DNA of 64,000 nucleotides from Oceanirhabdus seepicola (lineage in GTDB: Bacteria; Bacillota; Clostridia; Clostridiales; Clostridiaceae). Location: contig NZ_JAGSOJ010000007.1 in the NCBI RefSeq assembly GCF_023684385.1, positions 1 to 64,000 on the forward strand. The letters are read 5' to 3'. Both the position numbers and the translations under genes were made by a program. The notes under the pieces were generated by a model that searched no databases, was not told where the DNA came from, and worked only from the letters and a program-made list of their open reading frames with translations. The stretch's first letter is position 1, and each line of letters opens with the position of its first letter. Below are positions 8,877-17,171 of this stretch, piece by piece.

Positions 8877-10040
8877 TTGGGAGTTAAAATTCAACAAATA
8901 AACATATGGAAAGAATTGAAGGAAACTGAACTACCGATTGTATTATATGGTGCAGGTGGGCAAGGGCAAAGAGTTTTTAAGTATCTGAGAAATAATGGGA
9001 TAAATCCTGTTTGTTTTTGTGAAACCAAACATGAAAAAGATTATAAAATCTTTGATGTTGAGGTATTGAGTTATTTTCAACTGAGAAAAAGATTTGAGAA
9101 ATTTATCTTGATTATTTCTGTATTACCTAAAAAAGCAAGAGAAATACTTCAGTACTTAGAACAGAATGGAGAAAAAAACACTGTAATTCCTTTATGTATA
9201 CCTTATAAGATTGAAGATGCATTTATCGAGGAAGAAATTGATAAAGAGAAGCTGGAAGAATTTAATTTAATATATAATTTGTTTGAAGATGATCTATCAA
9301 AAAAAGTATTTAATAAATTAATTCATTTTAAAAGATCTGGAAATGGTATGAATTTGTTGGATGATATCGCAGGGGATTCTTTTTTTGATGACCCAATTTT
9401 ACCGAAAAAACACCAATATTGTTACATTGATTGTGGAGCCTATACTGGAGATACAATTATAAAATTTCTTCAATTTAATGGTTTACATTATGAAAAAATA
9501 ATTGGTGTAGAAATGGAAAAAGGTAATTTTCGTTCATTAATGAACTTTATTAATTATGCTAAACTGGAAAAGGTAGGTCTTTATAATTTTGCATTAGATG
9601 ATAAAAAAGGATATGTTGCTTATTATACTAAGTCCGATTATAATTTTTTTAATGCAAATTTATTTAGAGAGTTTGATCAAGTTTCATCAATTCAAGAAAA
9701 AAAGCTAATGAAGGAAAGTGGAACTAAAGGTATTAAAGAGCTTGTAGAAGCAATAACTTTAGATGAGTTAGTTGAAAAGGAAGAAACAAAAGGATGCCGA
9801 TTTGATAATACAATCATTAAGTTGAATGCTATGTGTGCTGATTATAAAATAATAAAGGGGAGTCAAAAGTTAATTAATAAATATAAACCAATATTCATTA
9901 TAGACTATGGTACTTCACCTGAACACATTATCGATATACCATTACTCTTAAAGAGTATTAATGAGAATTATAAGTTTTACTTAAGACAGAAAAACGTATT
10001 TGGAGATAGTAAAAGTATATTATATTGTATATATAAGTGA
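8877..10040 (+). CDS. FkbM-family methyltransferase with Rossmann-like N-terminal domain
   Basis: 387 residues from a TTG start with GGGGTGAT upstream. The N-terminal ~110 residues (PIVLYGAGGQGQRVFKYL, then FILIISVLPKKAREIL) form a Rossmann-like domain similar to that at the start of the 5884 protein. The C-terminal part is an FkbM-type SAM methyltransferase: YCYIDCGAYTGDTIIKFLQ is the SAM-binding motif I, followed by KIIGVEMEKGNF, and LDELVE precedes the last conserved block. FkbM enzymes usually O-methylate sugars or polyketides. Here it probably methylates a glycan residue or its amino-acid substituent. The gene ends the tightly spaced five-gene unit begun by the radical SAM gene; a small hairpin follows. 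Confidence 0.8.
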   Translation: MGVKIQQINIWKELKETELPIVLYGAGGQGQRVFKYLRNNGINPVCFCETKHEKDYKIFDVEVLSYFQLRKRFEKFILIISVLPKKAREILQYLEQNGEKNTVIPLCIPYKIEDAFIEEEIDKEKLEEFNLIYNLFEDDLSKKVFNKLIHFKRSGNGMNLLDDIAGDSFFDDPILPKKHQYCYIDCGAYTGDTIIKFLQFNGLHYEKIIGVEMEKGNFRSLMNFINYAKLEKVGLYNFALDDKKGYVAYYTKSDYNFFNANLFREFDQVSSIQEKKLMKESGTKGIKELVEAITLDELVEKEETKGCRFDNTIIKLNAMCADYKIIKGSQKLINKYKPIFIIDYGTSPEHIIDIPLLLKSINENYKFYLRQKNVFGDSKSILYCIYK

Positions 10041-10045
10041 GCATC

Positions 10046-10061
10046 CACCTCTGATGAGGTG
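10046..10061 (+). other. Short hairpin after FkbM gene
   Basis: CACCTC-TGAT-GAGGTG is a perfect 6-bp stem with a tetraloop starting 5 bases after the stop. There is no T-run, so it is more likely an mRNA 3' stabiliser or weak attenuator than a terminator. Confidence 0.35.
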
Positions 10062-10152
10062 AAAGTATTTCTATAATATTTTTACTATTTAATTTAGGAA
10101 AAGATTTTTATTTAGCTTTAGAATAATATTATAATGATTAAAGGAGATTTTT

Positions 10153-11463
10153 ATGAAATACGCGAATATTAAAACTGATCAATTTTGCGATAATAAAACA
10201 GAGAAAAAAATTTGTAATATAGGGGATTTTTTGCAGTTTATAATTATTGACTCCTTGTATGACGAAATGGGTATTAATAAGGAAGAGGTTATTCGTATAA
10301 ATTTTAAAGATATTAAAAGTTATAGAGGCGAATATATAGCCTTACCATTAAATTATTCAATTTTTAATGAGAATTTTATGACGGATGGTAAGTTTGATTT
10401 TCCAGACCGCATAGTACCTATATTTTTAGCATGTACGTTAACCACTATAGGATTGAATGGTAGGAAATTATTGGAAGATGCTCATAATGTTAGGTTTTTA
10501 AAGAGACATGAGCCTATAGGATGCCGTGATGAGTATACAATGACAACTTTAAGGGAATTTGGGATTGAAGCATATCTATCAGGGTGTTTAACAGTAACAT
10601 TGCCTAAAACGCAGTATACAGATAATGAAAGGGAAGGGGTATATTTCGTTGATGCTCCCTATTCAATTAAAAAATATCTTCCAGAAGGAATGTTAGAAAA
10701 AGCTGTAGTTACTACTCAGCAATATTACTTTTCAAATGAGTGGTATGAAAATCCAAATAGAATTTTTGACTTTACAAAAGATAAGTATAAAGAGTATTCA
10801 AAAGCTAAATTAGTTGTGACATCAAGAATGCATGTAGCATCACCTTGCATTGCAATGGGAATTCCAGTGATTTTAGTAAAAGATGATGTGGATTATAGGT
10901 TTGGCTGGATTGATAAATATATACCGGTTTATTCTTATGAAGAGTTTTCGAAAATTAATTGGGAACCTAAACCTGTAGAATGTGAAAAAGAGAAAGCTAT
11001 ACTTAGGAAAGCAGCAATAGGAAGAATTAAAATGTGTATAGATAAGTATCAAGATATTTACTTTGTAAGTCAGATGTATGAAAATACTGAACATAAAAAA
11101 TTAAAGGATTTTTTTGGTGTTACACATAAGAATTTTAAAATTTTAGATCGTTACTTTCAAGAGTGTTGGGATGAGAATAGCTATATTGAATATGCAATTT
11201 GGGGACTAACAAATGCGGTAGATGAAATCTACGAATATATACAAGACAAGTATCCAAAAGCCAAATTAGTAAAGGTAATTGATAGTTTTAAAAACACAGA
11301 CTACAGAGGAATAAGGACAGAAAAACCTAATATTTTAACTGGAAAAGATTCGTATTATACAATTGTAGCGAGTGTAGGTGCATCAAACGATGCAAAGATG
11401 TTGTTTGAAAAAATTGGGAAGAAAGAAGAGATGTACTGCTTGTTGGGGACTGCATTCTTGTAA
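10153..11463 (+). CDS. Polysaccharide pyruvyl transferase family protein with extra C-terminal domain
   Basis: 436 residues. The first ~300 residues carry the family pattern: NIGDFLQFIIIDSLYDEMG near the N-terminus, GCRDEYTMTTLREFGIEAYL followed by SGCLTVTLP, and TSRMHVASPCIAMGIPVILV. This family (CsaB/WcaK-like) transfers pyruvate from phosphoenolpyruvate to sugars as ketals, but several members do other transfers, so the reaction is uncertain. The last ~100 residues (YIEYAIWGLTNAVDEIYEYI and YTIVASVGASNDAK) look like the Rossmann-like domain found in the 5884 and 8877 proteins, here at the C-terminus. The start has AAAGGAG 7 bases upstream. It belongs to the same island and probably acts on the same glycan. 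Confidence 0.78.
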   Translation: MKYANIKTDQFCDNKTEKKICNIGDFLQFIIIDSLYDEMGINKEEVIRINFKDIKSYRGEYIALPLNYSIFNENFMTDGKFDFPDRIVPIFLACTLTTIGLNGRKLLEDAHNVRFLKRHEPIGCRDEYTMTTLREFGIEAYLSGCLTVTLPKTQYTDNEREGVYFVDAPYSIKKYLPEGMLEKAVVTTQQYYFSNEWYENPNRIFDFTKDKYKEYSKAKLVVTSRMHVASPCIAMGIPVILVKDDVDYRFGWIDKYIPVYSYEEFSKINWEPKPVECEKEKAILRKAAIGRIKMCIDKYQDIYFVSQMYENTEHKKLKDFFGVTHKNFKILDRYFQECWDENSYIEYAIWGLTNAVDEIYEYIQDKYPKAKLVKVIDSFKNTDYRGIRTEKPNILTGKDSYYTIVASVGASNDAKMLFEKIGKKEEMYCLLGTAFL

Positions 11464-11492
11464 TTGACTTAGGAGATTAGGAGTGATGAACA

Positions 11493-12875
11493 TTGAAACC
11501 TAAAATAACAATTGGGACACGAGCTTATAACGCAGAAAAAACAATTGCTCAAACACTAGAAAGTGTTCTTGTACAAACAATGGGAGAATTTGAATATTGG
11601 ATTGCAAATAACGGATCCACAGATAGAACTGGTGAGATTATAGATGAATACGCATCTAGGGACAAAAGAATTAATGTTATTCATTTAGAACATAATCAAC
11701 CTGAGTTTTCATCAATGAGAATGTTGATGGAACACGGAAAAGGTGAGTTTTTTATGCTTCTTGACAGTGATGACTGGCTTGAAGCCGATTTTATGAATGA
11801 ACTATACAGCCAAGCAATGAAGCATAATGTTGAGGTGGCTGTTGGAGGGTCGAAGTTTCACTATATACAAAGTGGTAATATTGGGGTTAGAAAAAGCGAA
11901 ATATCAGGTGCATTTCCTATAGAACAAATGCCTGAAGTGTATCCGTATATTCATCGGTTTTTTAGACCAGTTTGGGGGAAAATCTTTTCAGCGGAAGTAG
12001 TTAGAAAACGATGGGAGATTATGTGTGCAAAGAGACCAGAGGGGTTGATGTATGGAGGGGATACGTTTACTTGTTTCGAACTGTTATATGGTGTAAATGG
12101 CATCTACCTTTCTGATAAAGTTGTACATAATTATCGTGTACATAGTGGATCAGCTTCTTATGTTTTTAATTTCGAAAGGTTTAATTCTGATGTTTTTTTA
12201 CTTGAGCATGCAATAGAATATTTAAAGGGATTTGGTACAATAAGTGAACATAACTTATCATTTGTGTATAAGGTATACTGTAATGCAATATTGGATACAA
12301 TTAAAGTGTTGTTTAGCTCTAATCTACAGGACGAGAATAAGTTAGAGTACTTGGAAAGAATATTTGAACATTATCATACCAAATATCTTTTTGAAAAAGA
12401 ATATCTAAATGATGAAATGCTTAAGCAGTATTTTGAAGTGATAGATTATATTGGTTCATTCAAAGTTAAGGCATCAAATTCAACTTTAAATAGAGTATAT
12501 AAAGCATTTTTATCTATTAATCCTATATTAAATCAATGTATTGTGAAACCGAACTTTATTAAAACATATAGAACAATTGTTAAATTAATAGTTGATGGCA
12601 AATATCAAAAAGCTCATGAACTTATTATTTTTGAGCTTGCAAATGATAGTAGTTCTTCAGAAGAATATAGAGTGGATTTATTAAACCTAATGATTAAGAC
12701 ATCAGCATTACTTGAAGAACCTGAAGCGTTTATTTTAGCTCATAAATTATTGGTCACTACGTATATACAACGTAAAGAGAATGATTTTGCAAAAAAAATA
12801 CTTAGAGAACTAGAAGAAATGGTTCCGGAGGATTTAGATGTAATATCCTATAAGAACGAAATTAATATTATTTAA
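11493..12875 (+). CDS. Family 2 glycosyltransferase with helical C-terminal extension
   Basis: 460 residues from a TTG start at 11493 with TAGGAG 9 bases upstream. The N-terminal GT-A domain is clear (KITIGTRAYNAEKTIAQTLE, NNGSTDRTGEII, and the metal-binding LLDSDDWLEADF). GGDTFTCFELLYGVNG and a following VHNYRVHSGS are typical of the acceptor-side half. The last ~150 residues are helical and may contain TPR-like repeats (YQKAHELIIFELAND, ILAHKLLVTTYIQRKENDFA). It follows the pyruvyltransferase-family gene by 29 bases and is the last gene before a strong hairpin, so it closes the core of the island. Confidence 0.85.
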   Translation: MKPKITIGTRAYNAEKTIAQTLESVLVQTMGEFEYWIANNGSTDRTGEIIDEYASRDKRINVIHLEHNQPEFSSMRMLMEHGKGEFFMLLDSDDWLEADFMNELYSQAMKHNVEVAVGGSKFHYIQSGNIGVRKSEISGAFPIEQMPEVYPYIHRFFRPVWGKIFSAEVVRKRWEIMCAKRPEGLMYGGDTFTCFELLYGVNGIYLSDKVVHNYRVHSGSASYVFNFERFNSDVFLLEHAIEYLKGFGTISEHNLSFVYKVYCNAILDTIKVLFSSNLQDENKLEYLERIFEHYHTKYLFEKEYLNDEMLKQYFEVIDYIGSFKVKASNSTLNRVYKAFLSINPILNQCIVKPNFIKTYRTIVKLIVDGKYQKAHELIIFELANDSSSSEEYRVDLLNLMIKTSALLEEPEAFILAHKLLVTTYIQRKENDFAKKILRELEEMVPEDLDVISYKNEINII

Positions 12876-12916
12876 TAAAGGGTTAATAGTGAAATTTTAT
12901 ATTTTAAAAATAAAAA

Positions 12917-12946
12917 GGGGATTTTCTTTTTTAAAAGAAAATCCCC
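12917..12946. terminator. Perfect 14-bp hairpin, probable terminator
   Basis: Positions 12917-12930 pair perfectly with 12933-12946 around a 2-base loop. The T-run that makes a classical terminator is on the minus strand (AAAAA lies left of the stem). On the + strand the stem follows the last gene of the glycan island but is trailed only by mixed A/T. It may act on both strands. Confidence 0.6.
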
Positions 12947-13034
12947 AATAATTATTATATAAAACTATAAAGATTATTTGATATATATTATAGAGATAAC
13001 AGATTGTACTGAAACAAAAGGAGAAGTCTAATTT

Positions 13035-14081
13035 ATGTTAACCTTATGTATGATAGTTAAAAATGAAGAAGAAACTTTAAAGAAATGTTTAAGTAGTCTA
13101 AATAATCTTGTTGACGAAATTGTAGTTGTTGATACTGGGTCTATAGATAAGACTAAAGAAATAGCTTTAAAATATACTGACAAAGTGTTTGATTTTAAAT
13201 GGTGCAATGATTTTGCAAAAGCTAGGAATTTTTCATTATCTAAAGCATCTAATGAATGGGTTTTAGTATTAGATGCAGATGAAGTTATAATGAATTTTGA
13301 TATTGAAAATATTTTTAGGTTTATTAATGTAAATAATGACAAGTGTGTTGGTAGACTTAAAAGAATCAACCAATATGAAGATAAATACGGAACAAAAAAG
13401 TATATTGAAAGGGTTAATAGGCTTTTCAATAAGAAATATTTTCAATATGAAGGAATTATACATGAGCAAGTAGTTCTAAAAAACAAGGAAGATTACAGAA
13501 CAGAAAATATAGATTTAGTTATAGATCATATAGGATACTCAAAAGAAGTATTAAGTAGGACAAATAAAATTCAAAGAAATATAAAATTATTAAAAGAGGC
13601 TCTAAAAGAAAATCCAAATGATCCATATTTACATTATCAGTTAGGAAAAAGTTATTTCATGGGTAAAGAGTATAGAGAGGCTAATTATTTTTTTGAAACC
13701 GCTGTACTTTTATTAGATAATTTTACATACGAATATGCAGAAGATTTAGTCGAAAGTTATGGTTATACATTGATAGAACTTGAACTATTTAAAAAAGCTT
13801 TAAGTTTGAAGAAATATGAAAAATATTACTTTAATTCTCCGGATTTTATATTTTTAATAGGACTTATTGAAATGAATAATAGTAACTTCAAAAAAGCTGC
13901 TGAAACTTTTCTTAAATGTACTGAATTTAAAGAAGGTAAAATAGAGGGAATTACTTCTTTTTTGCCTTTGTATAATATAGGTGTAATTTTTGAATGTTTA
14001 GGATTCAAAGAAGAAGCATTAAATTACTATAGGTTATGTGGAGATTATCCTTTAGCAAAAACAAGGCTTAATTACTTATAA
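13035..14081 (+). CDS. Family 2 glycosyltransferase with short TPR tail
   Basis: 348 residues. The N-terminus (MLTLCMIVKNEEETLKKCLS, VVDTGSIDKTKEIA, VLVLDADEVI) matches the glycosyltransferase at 755 in layout, including the cysteine-containing WCNDFAKARNF block. The C-terminal third has TPR repeats (HYQLGKSYFMGKEYREANYF, and the final NIGVIFECLGFKEEALNYYR). It is half the length of the 755 protein. AAAAGGAG lies upstream of the ATG. It is flanked by hairpins on both sides, so it is probably its own transcription unit. Its position next to a flagellin makes flagellin its likely acceptor. Confidence 0.85.
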   Translation: MLTLCMIVKNEEETLKKCLSSLNNLVDEIVVVDTGSIDKTKEIALKYTDKVFDFKWCNDFAKARNFSLSKASNEWVLVLDADEVIMNFDIENIFRFINVNNDKCVGRLKRINQYEDKYGTKKYIERVNRLFNKKYFQYEGIIHEQVVLKNKEDYRTENIDLVIDHIGYSKEVLSRTNKIQRNIKLLKEALKENPNDPYLHYQLGKSYFMGKEYREANYFFETAVLLLDNFTYEYAEDLVESYGYTLIELELFKKALSLKKYEKYYFNSPDFIFLIGLIEMNNSNFKKAAETFLKCTEFKEGKIEGITSFLPLYNIGVIFECLGFKEEALNYYRLCGDYPLAKTRLNYL

Positions 14082-14156
14082 TTAAAGTGAATTCAATAAT
14101 TTCATAACAGAGATATTATGTTATAGGGTAAAATATAAAGAAAGTACTAAGCAAGT

Positions 14157-14206
14157 AAATAAGTTTGTATAATATACGTAAATTTATTTACGGGCTTATT
14201 TTATTT
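14157..14206 (+). terminator. Probable terminator after TPR glycosyltransferase
   Basis: A 13-bp stem with three G.T pairs (14157-14169 with 14189-14201) is followed by a T-rich tail. A nested perfect palindrome lies in its loop region (14177-14192). Confidence 0.5.
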
Positions 14207-14212
14207 GTCATA

Positions 14213-14239
14213 TAAAGTTTTTATACCCTAATACGAATA
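14213..14239 (+). promoter_or_regulatory. Sigma-28 type promoter for second flagellin
   Basis: TAAAGTTT begins at 14213; 15 bases after TAAA comes TACGAATA at 14232-14239. This matches the promoter at 688 in -35, spacing and the TACGA core of the -10. It lies 22 bases upstream of the flagellin start. Confidence 0.55.
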
Positions 14240-14260
14240 TAGAAATAGTGAGGTGAGAGC

Positions 14261-15118
14261 ATGCGTTTGAATAAAAATTTAGCTTCTATGAATGTATATA
14301 GAAATTATATTAGAACATTAGATAGGTATTCCAGTAGTATAGAAAAAATTTCTTCAGGGAAGCAGCTTAATAAAGCTAAAGACAATCCTAATAAACTTGC
14401 ACAGAGTGAGAGGTTGAGGTTACAGGTTAGATCTCTTGAAATGTCATCAAGAAATGCACAGGATGCAGTCTCTATGATTCAATCTGCAGATGGAGTATTA
14501 AATTCTATAACAGACAGTTTGAAGAGATTGAGAAATCTTGCAGTTCAAGGTGGTACAGATACTTTGAGTAGTGATGATAAAAAAAATATTGATCTAGAGA
14601 TTGATCAAATATTGAATGGTATTCAGTCAATGGCTGGAGGTAATGACTTCAATGGAGTTAATCTGATTGGTGATGAATCTATTGCAGATAACAAAAATCC
14701 AAAATTGATAAAAGTTACTATTGGTGGTAATATTGGAGAAACAGCTACATTAGAAGCATACAATGTCACTGCTAAAGGACTTGGGTTAATGGATTCAGAT
14801 GGAAAAACTTTAGTTGATTTAAATAATACTGGTGATACACTTAAAAAAATAGACAGTGCTATAGAAACGGTTCTATCTGTTAGAGTTAAAAGTGGAGCAA
14901 AACAAAATAGATTTGAATCAATGTACAATAACTTGATTGAGATTAGAGATAGAAATACAGAAGCTGAGAGTGCTATAAGGGATACCGATGTAGCTGAGGA
15001 AAGTATGAAACTTGCTAAAAATGACATTCTGATTAATGCAAGCAATTCTATAATGGCACAAACAAATAAATTTCCTCGGGAAATTCTTAGAGTACTTGAG
15101 AGTGTAAGAGGAAGATAA
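14261..15118 (+). CDS. Flagellin-type protein with atypical C-terminus
   Basis: 285 residues. The N-terminal D0/D1 region is flagellin-like (SSSIEKISSGKQLNKAKDNP, MIQSADGVLNSITDSLKRLR), and the C-terminal D1/D0 is recognisable (ESAIRDTDVAEESMKLAKND, then SIMAQTNKFPREILRVLE). It departs from the other two flagellins: N-D0 has NPNKLAQSERLRLQ instead of the ADDAAGL motif, and the C-terminus ends ESVRGR instead of LQLLR/LSLLR. These suggest a minor flagellin or a cap- or junction-like filament protein rather than the major subunit; a FlgL-like role is possible but it has the full flagellin layout. Its ribosome site is GAGGTGAG, and a sigma-28-type promoter lies upstream. Confidence 0.85.
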   Translation: MRLNKNLASMNVYRNYIRTLDRYSSSIEKISSGKQLNKAKDNPNKLAQSERLRLQVRSLEMSSRNAQDAVSMIQSADGVLNSITDSLKRLRNLAVQGGTDTLSSDDKKNIDLEIDQILNGIQSMAGGNDFNGVNLIGDESIADNKNPKLIKVTIGGNIGETATLEAYNVTAKGLGLMDSDGKTLVDLNNTGDTLKKIDSAIETVLSVRVKSGAKQNRFESMYNNLIEIRDRNTEAESAIRDTDVAEESMKLAKNDILINASNSIMAQTNKFPREILRVLESVRGR

Positions 15119-15126
15119 AAAATAAT

Positions 15127-15233
15127 AAAGAACAAAGAATAAATTAGGAGCTTTTGCTTGCACAAAACTATAATCATAAAGATTAAAGATTATCTTCACA
15201 GCAGAAATCATCCGCATTTGTTCTTTGTTCTTT
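15127..15233. repeat. Foldback repeat, copy 1 (AAAGAACA-type arms)
   Basis: The arms 15127-15144 and 15216-15233 are inverted repeats matching at 17 of 18 positions. The same arm sequence and an adjoining TAAATTAGG recur in the element at 34539-34665. It begins 8 bases after the flagellin stop, so its RNA would fold into a long hairpin at the mRNA 3' end. No coding capacity is seen. Confidence 0.65.
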
Positions 15234-15236
15234 GAA

Positions 15237-15408
15237 TTACAGGTGTTTTTCTAAATTCTTTATATCTTGCATATCAAAAATTTCTAAGGCTAGGATATCT
15301 ATTATATCTGAGGATAAGGTTCTGATTTTTTCAATAAACTCATTTGGAGCTTTCTTGAATTTTTTTGAAATTACATAAAGTAAACTTAAACATTGAAGTT
15401 TATTATTG
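15237..15408 (-). pseudogene. Probable C-terminal remnant of Rpn-type nuclease/transposase
   Basis: On the minus strand an open stretch ends with a stop at 15237-15239. It reads ...LSLLYVISKKFKKAPNEF followed by IEKIRTLSSDIIDILALEIF and DMQDIKNLEKHL. This resembles the C-terminal segment of clostridial Rpn/PD-(D/E)XK 'recombination-promoting nuclease' proteins. It is cut off at the terminal repeat of the IS66 remnant (15409), as if that element had inserted into the gene. The remainder of the gene is not found beyond the IS. Only the tail survives, so the call is tentative. Confidence 0.4.
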
Positions 15409-16093
15409 GTAACTATTCAGCTATAACAAAAGAAGTGATTTTATGTTATCTTAATATATAAAATTTACTTCAATTTATCATTATTATTTGTATTCATAAC
15501 CTTGTCTTTAAAAAACTAATGATATGGTGGTATGTGCTATGAGTGAAGGAAAAATTATAGAGTTTTTAACAAAGGTCTTGGACAAGTGATTGATACTATG
15601 AAAACACTGTCAAATGAAATAAAAGAACAACAAGCTAAAATAGATTAACTTACTAAAGAGAATAGAGTACTTAATGAGCGTGTGAATACACTTGAAAACA
15701 AGTCAAAAAAACAGTAATAATAGTAGCAAACCACCGTCTAGCGACGAATTTAAGAAGATAACTTAAAAGAAGAGCTTATTAACTCTAAAATCATTCACTT
15801 TGATGAAACTGGGTTAAAAGTTGAAGGTAATAACTATTGGATACATGTGGCATCAAATGAAGAGTTGACATGTTATACAGCTCACAAGAAGCGAGGTAAA
15901 GAGGCTATATTTCAACCATTAAAAAGAAAAAGATTGGAGTATTGAGCTGTGTAGAGACTATTTTGACATAAAAGCCATATGATCCTACAATTTCACAAAG
16001 CTAGCGCTTTTAAGGGATAGACTTAAAAACTATCTCTTTTGTTTTACCTAATAATATTACAGCTATTGATATTCCCAATAGCAGAATAGTTAC
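15409..16093 (+). mobile_element. Decayed IS66-family insertion sequence
   Basis: The ends are inverted repeats: GTAACTATTCAGCTAT at 15409-15424 and its complement at 16078-16093, matching at 15 of 16 positions and starting with the GTAA typical of IS66. The element is only 685 bp, against about 2.5 kb for a full IS66 with tnpA, tnpB and tnpC; only tnpC fragments remain. No target duplication is recognisable. A weak hairpin (16012-16038) followed by T-rich sequence may act as a terminator inside the right end. Confidence 0.75.
15539..15945 (+). pseudogene. IS66 TnpC transposase remnant
   Basis: Fragments of the IS66 transposase are readable with a frameshift, in-frame stops and a large internal deletion. 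In one frame the leader coiled coil reads EQQAKID-stop-LTKENRVLNERVNTLE, where the stop TAA replaces the expected Gln. After a shift the hallmark NSNNSSKPPSSD follows (about 15710-15746). The DDE-domain segment KIIHFDETGLKVEGNNYWIH followed by VASNEELTCYTAHKKRGKEA is present at about 15788-15906. The catalytic C-terminal half is gone, so it is certainly inactive. Confidence 0.82.
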
Positions 16094-16261
16094 AAATTAT
16101 TTGAAAATAGTATAGTGAGCATGAATAATTTTTTTGATAGTATACTTTATTATTATATATAACTTCAGAAATTTATTAATAATACGAAATATATACTATA
16201 ATAAGTTTAATGTGGATTTTAATCCTAATTAAATAATAAGAAAAAAGAAGAGGTGGAAGTT

Positions 16262-17074
16262 ATGACAATGGCAGTACAAAATAATAATAGTGCAAATGTT
16301 TATAATGGTATCTCAAGAGTACAGCACTCATATAATAATTCTCTACAGCAGATATCTTCTGGTTCGAGAATTAATAAAGCAGCAGATGATGCAGCAGGAT
16401 TATTTATTTCTCAGCAGATGAATGGACAGATTAGAGGTATGGTTCAGGGAAATAGAAATGCAAGTGAAGGAGTTTCTATGATTCAGACAGCAGAAGGAGC
16501 TTTGAATTCTGTTCATGAGAGTTTAGGAAGAATGAAAGAACTTGCGATACAAGCCTCTAATGGTATACTTACCGATGAAGATAGAGCAATGTTAAACCAT
16601 GAGTTTACTAGTTTGAAAGAAGAAATAACTACAATTGCTGAGAGTACACAATTTAACGGCAAGAAGCTTTTAGATGGAACTTTGAACAGTAACTTATTAG
16701 TAGGAGCAAATAGTGATGAACTTATGAATATTAAGGGTGGAGATATGAGTTCATCTGGATTGAGTATTGATAGTTTATCTTTAGACAATCTATCAAATGC
16801 GCAGGAGGCAATAGATGCTATTTCTAAATCAGTAGATAGAGTAAGTTCTCAGAGAGCTGAATTTGGAGCTTACCAAAATAGATTAGAATCTTCAATAAAT
16901 AATACTAATAATACAATATCAAATTTAAATTCTGCACATTCAAAAATTAGTGATGCTGATATTGCACTTGTAGCTATGAAAATGGCAAAAGAGAATATTA
17001 TGAATCAAAGTAATATTGCAATGCTATCACAGGCAAATCAGAGTAATGGAATGGTGTTATCGCTGCTTAGATAA
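16262..17074 (+). CDS. Flagellin
   Basis: 270 residues from ATG 16262, with AGAGGTGG upstream (16268 is also possible). It has the canonical N-terminal signature QQISSGSRINKAADDAAGLF and continues with GNRNASEGVSMIQTAEGALN; the C-terminal D0 ends MLSQANQSNGMVLSLLR. The centre is very short (STQFNGKKLLDGTL, then LLVGANSDELMN), so the subunit is close to the minimal D0/D1 flagellin. A possible -10 like the other two late promoters (TACGAAAT at 16183) lacks a good -35. No terminator separates it from the small motility protein at 17172, so the two are likely cotranscribed. Confidence 0.95.
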   Translation: MTMAVQNNNSANVYNGISRVQHSYNNSLQQISSGSRINKAADDAAGLFISQQMNGQIRGMVQGNRNASEGVSMIQTAEGALNSVHESLGRMKELAIQASNGILTDEDRAMLNHEFTSLKEEITTIAESTQFNGKKLLDGTLNSNLLVGANSDELMNIKGGDMSSSGLSIDSLSLDNLSNAQEAIDAISKSVDRVSSQRAEFGAYQNRLESSINNTNNTISNLNSAHSKISDADIALVAMKMAKENIMNQSNIAMLSQANQSNGMVLSLLR

Positions 17075-17171
17075 TTAGGATATGAATTAAGAGCGTACAA
17101 TTTAAAATCTAGGTTTAGTTTAGAAGTTATTTAACGTAATCAATTGTCAAATTGAAAAGGAGGAAATTTCT

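Noticed and set aside
16164..16190. Sigma-28 promoter for the 16262 flagellin
   Set aside because: A TACGAAAT -10-like box is present, but the expected TAAA at the 15-base spacing reads TTCA, so it was not listed as a feature.
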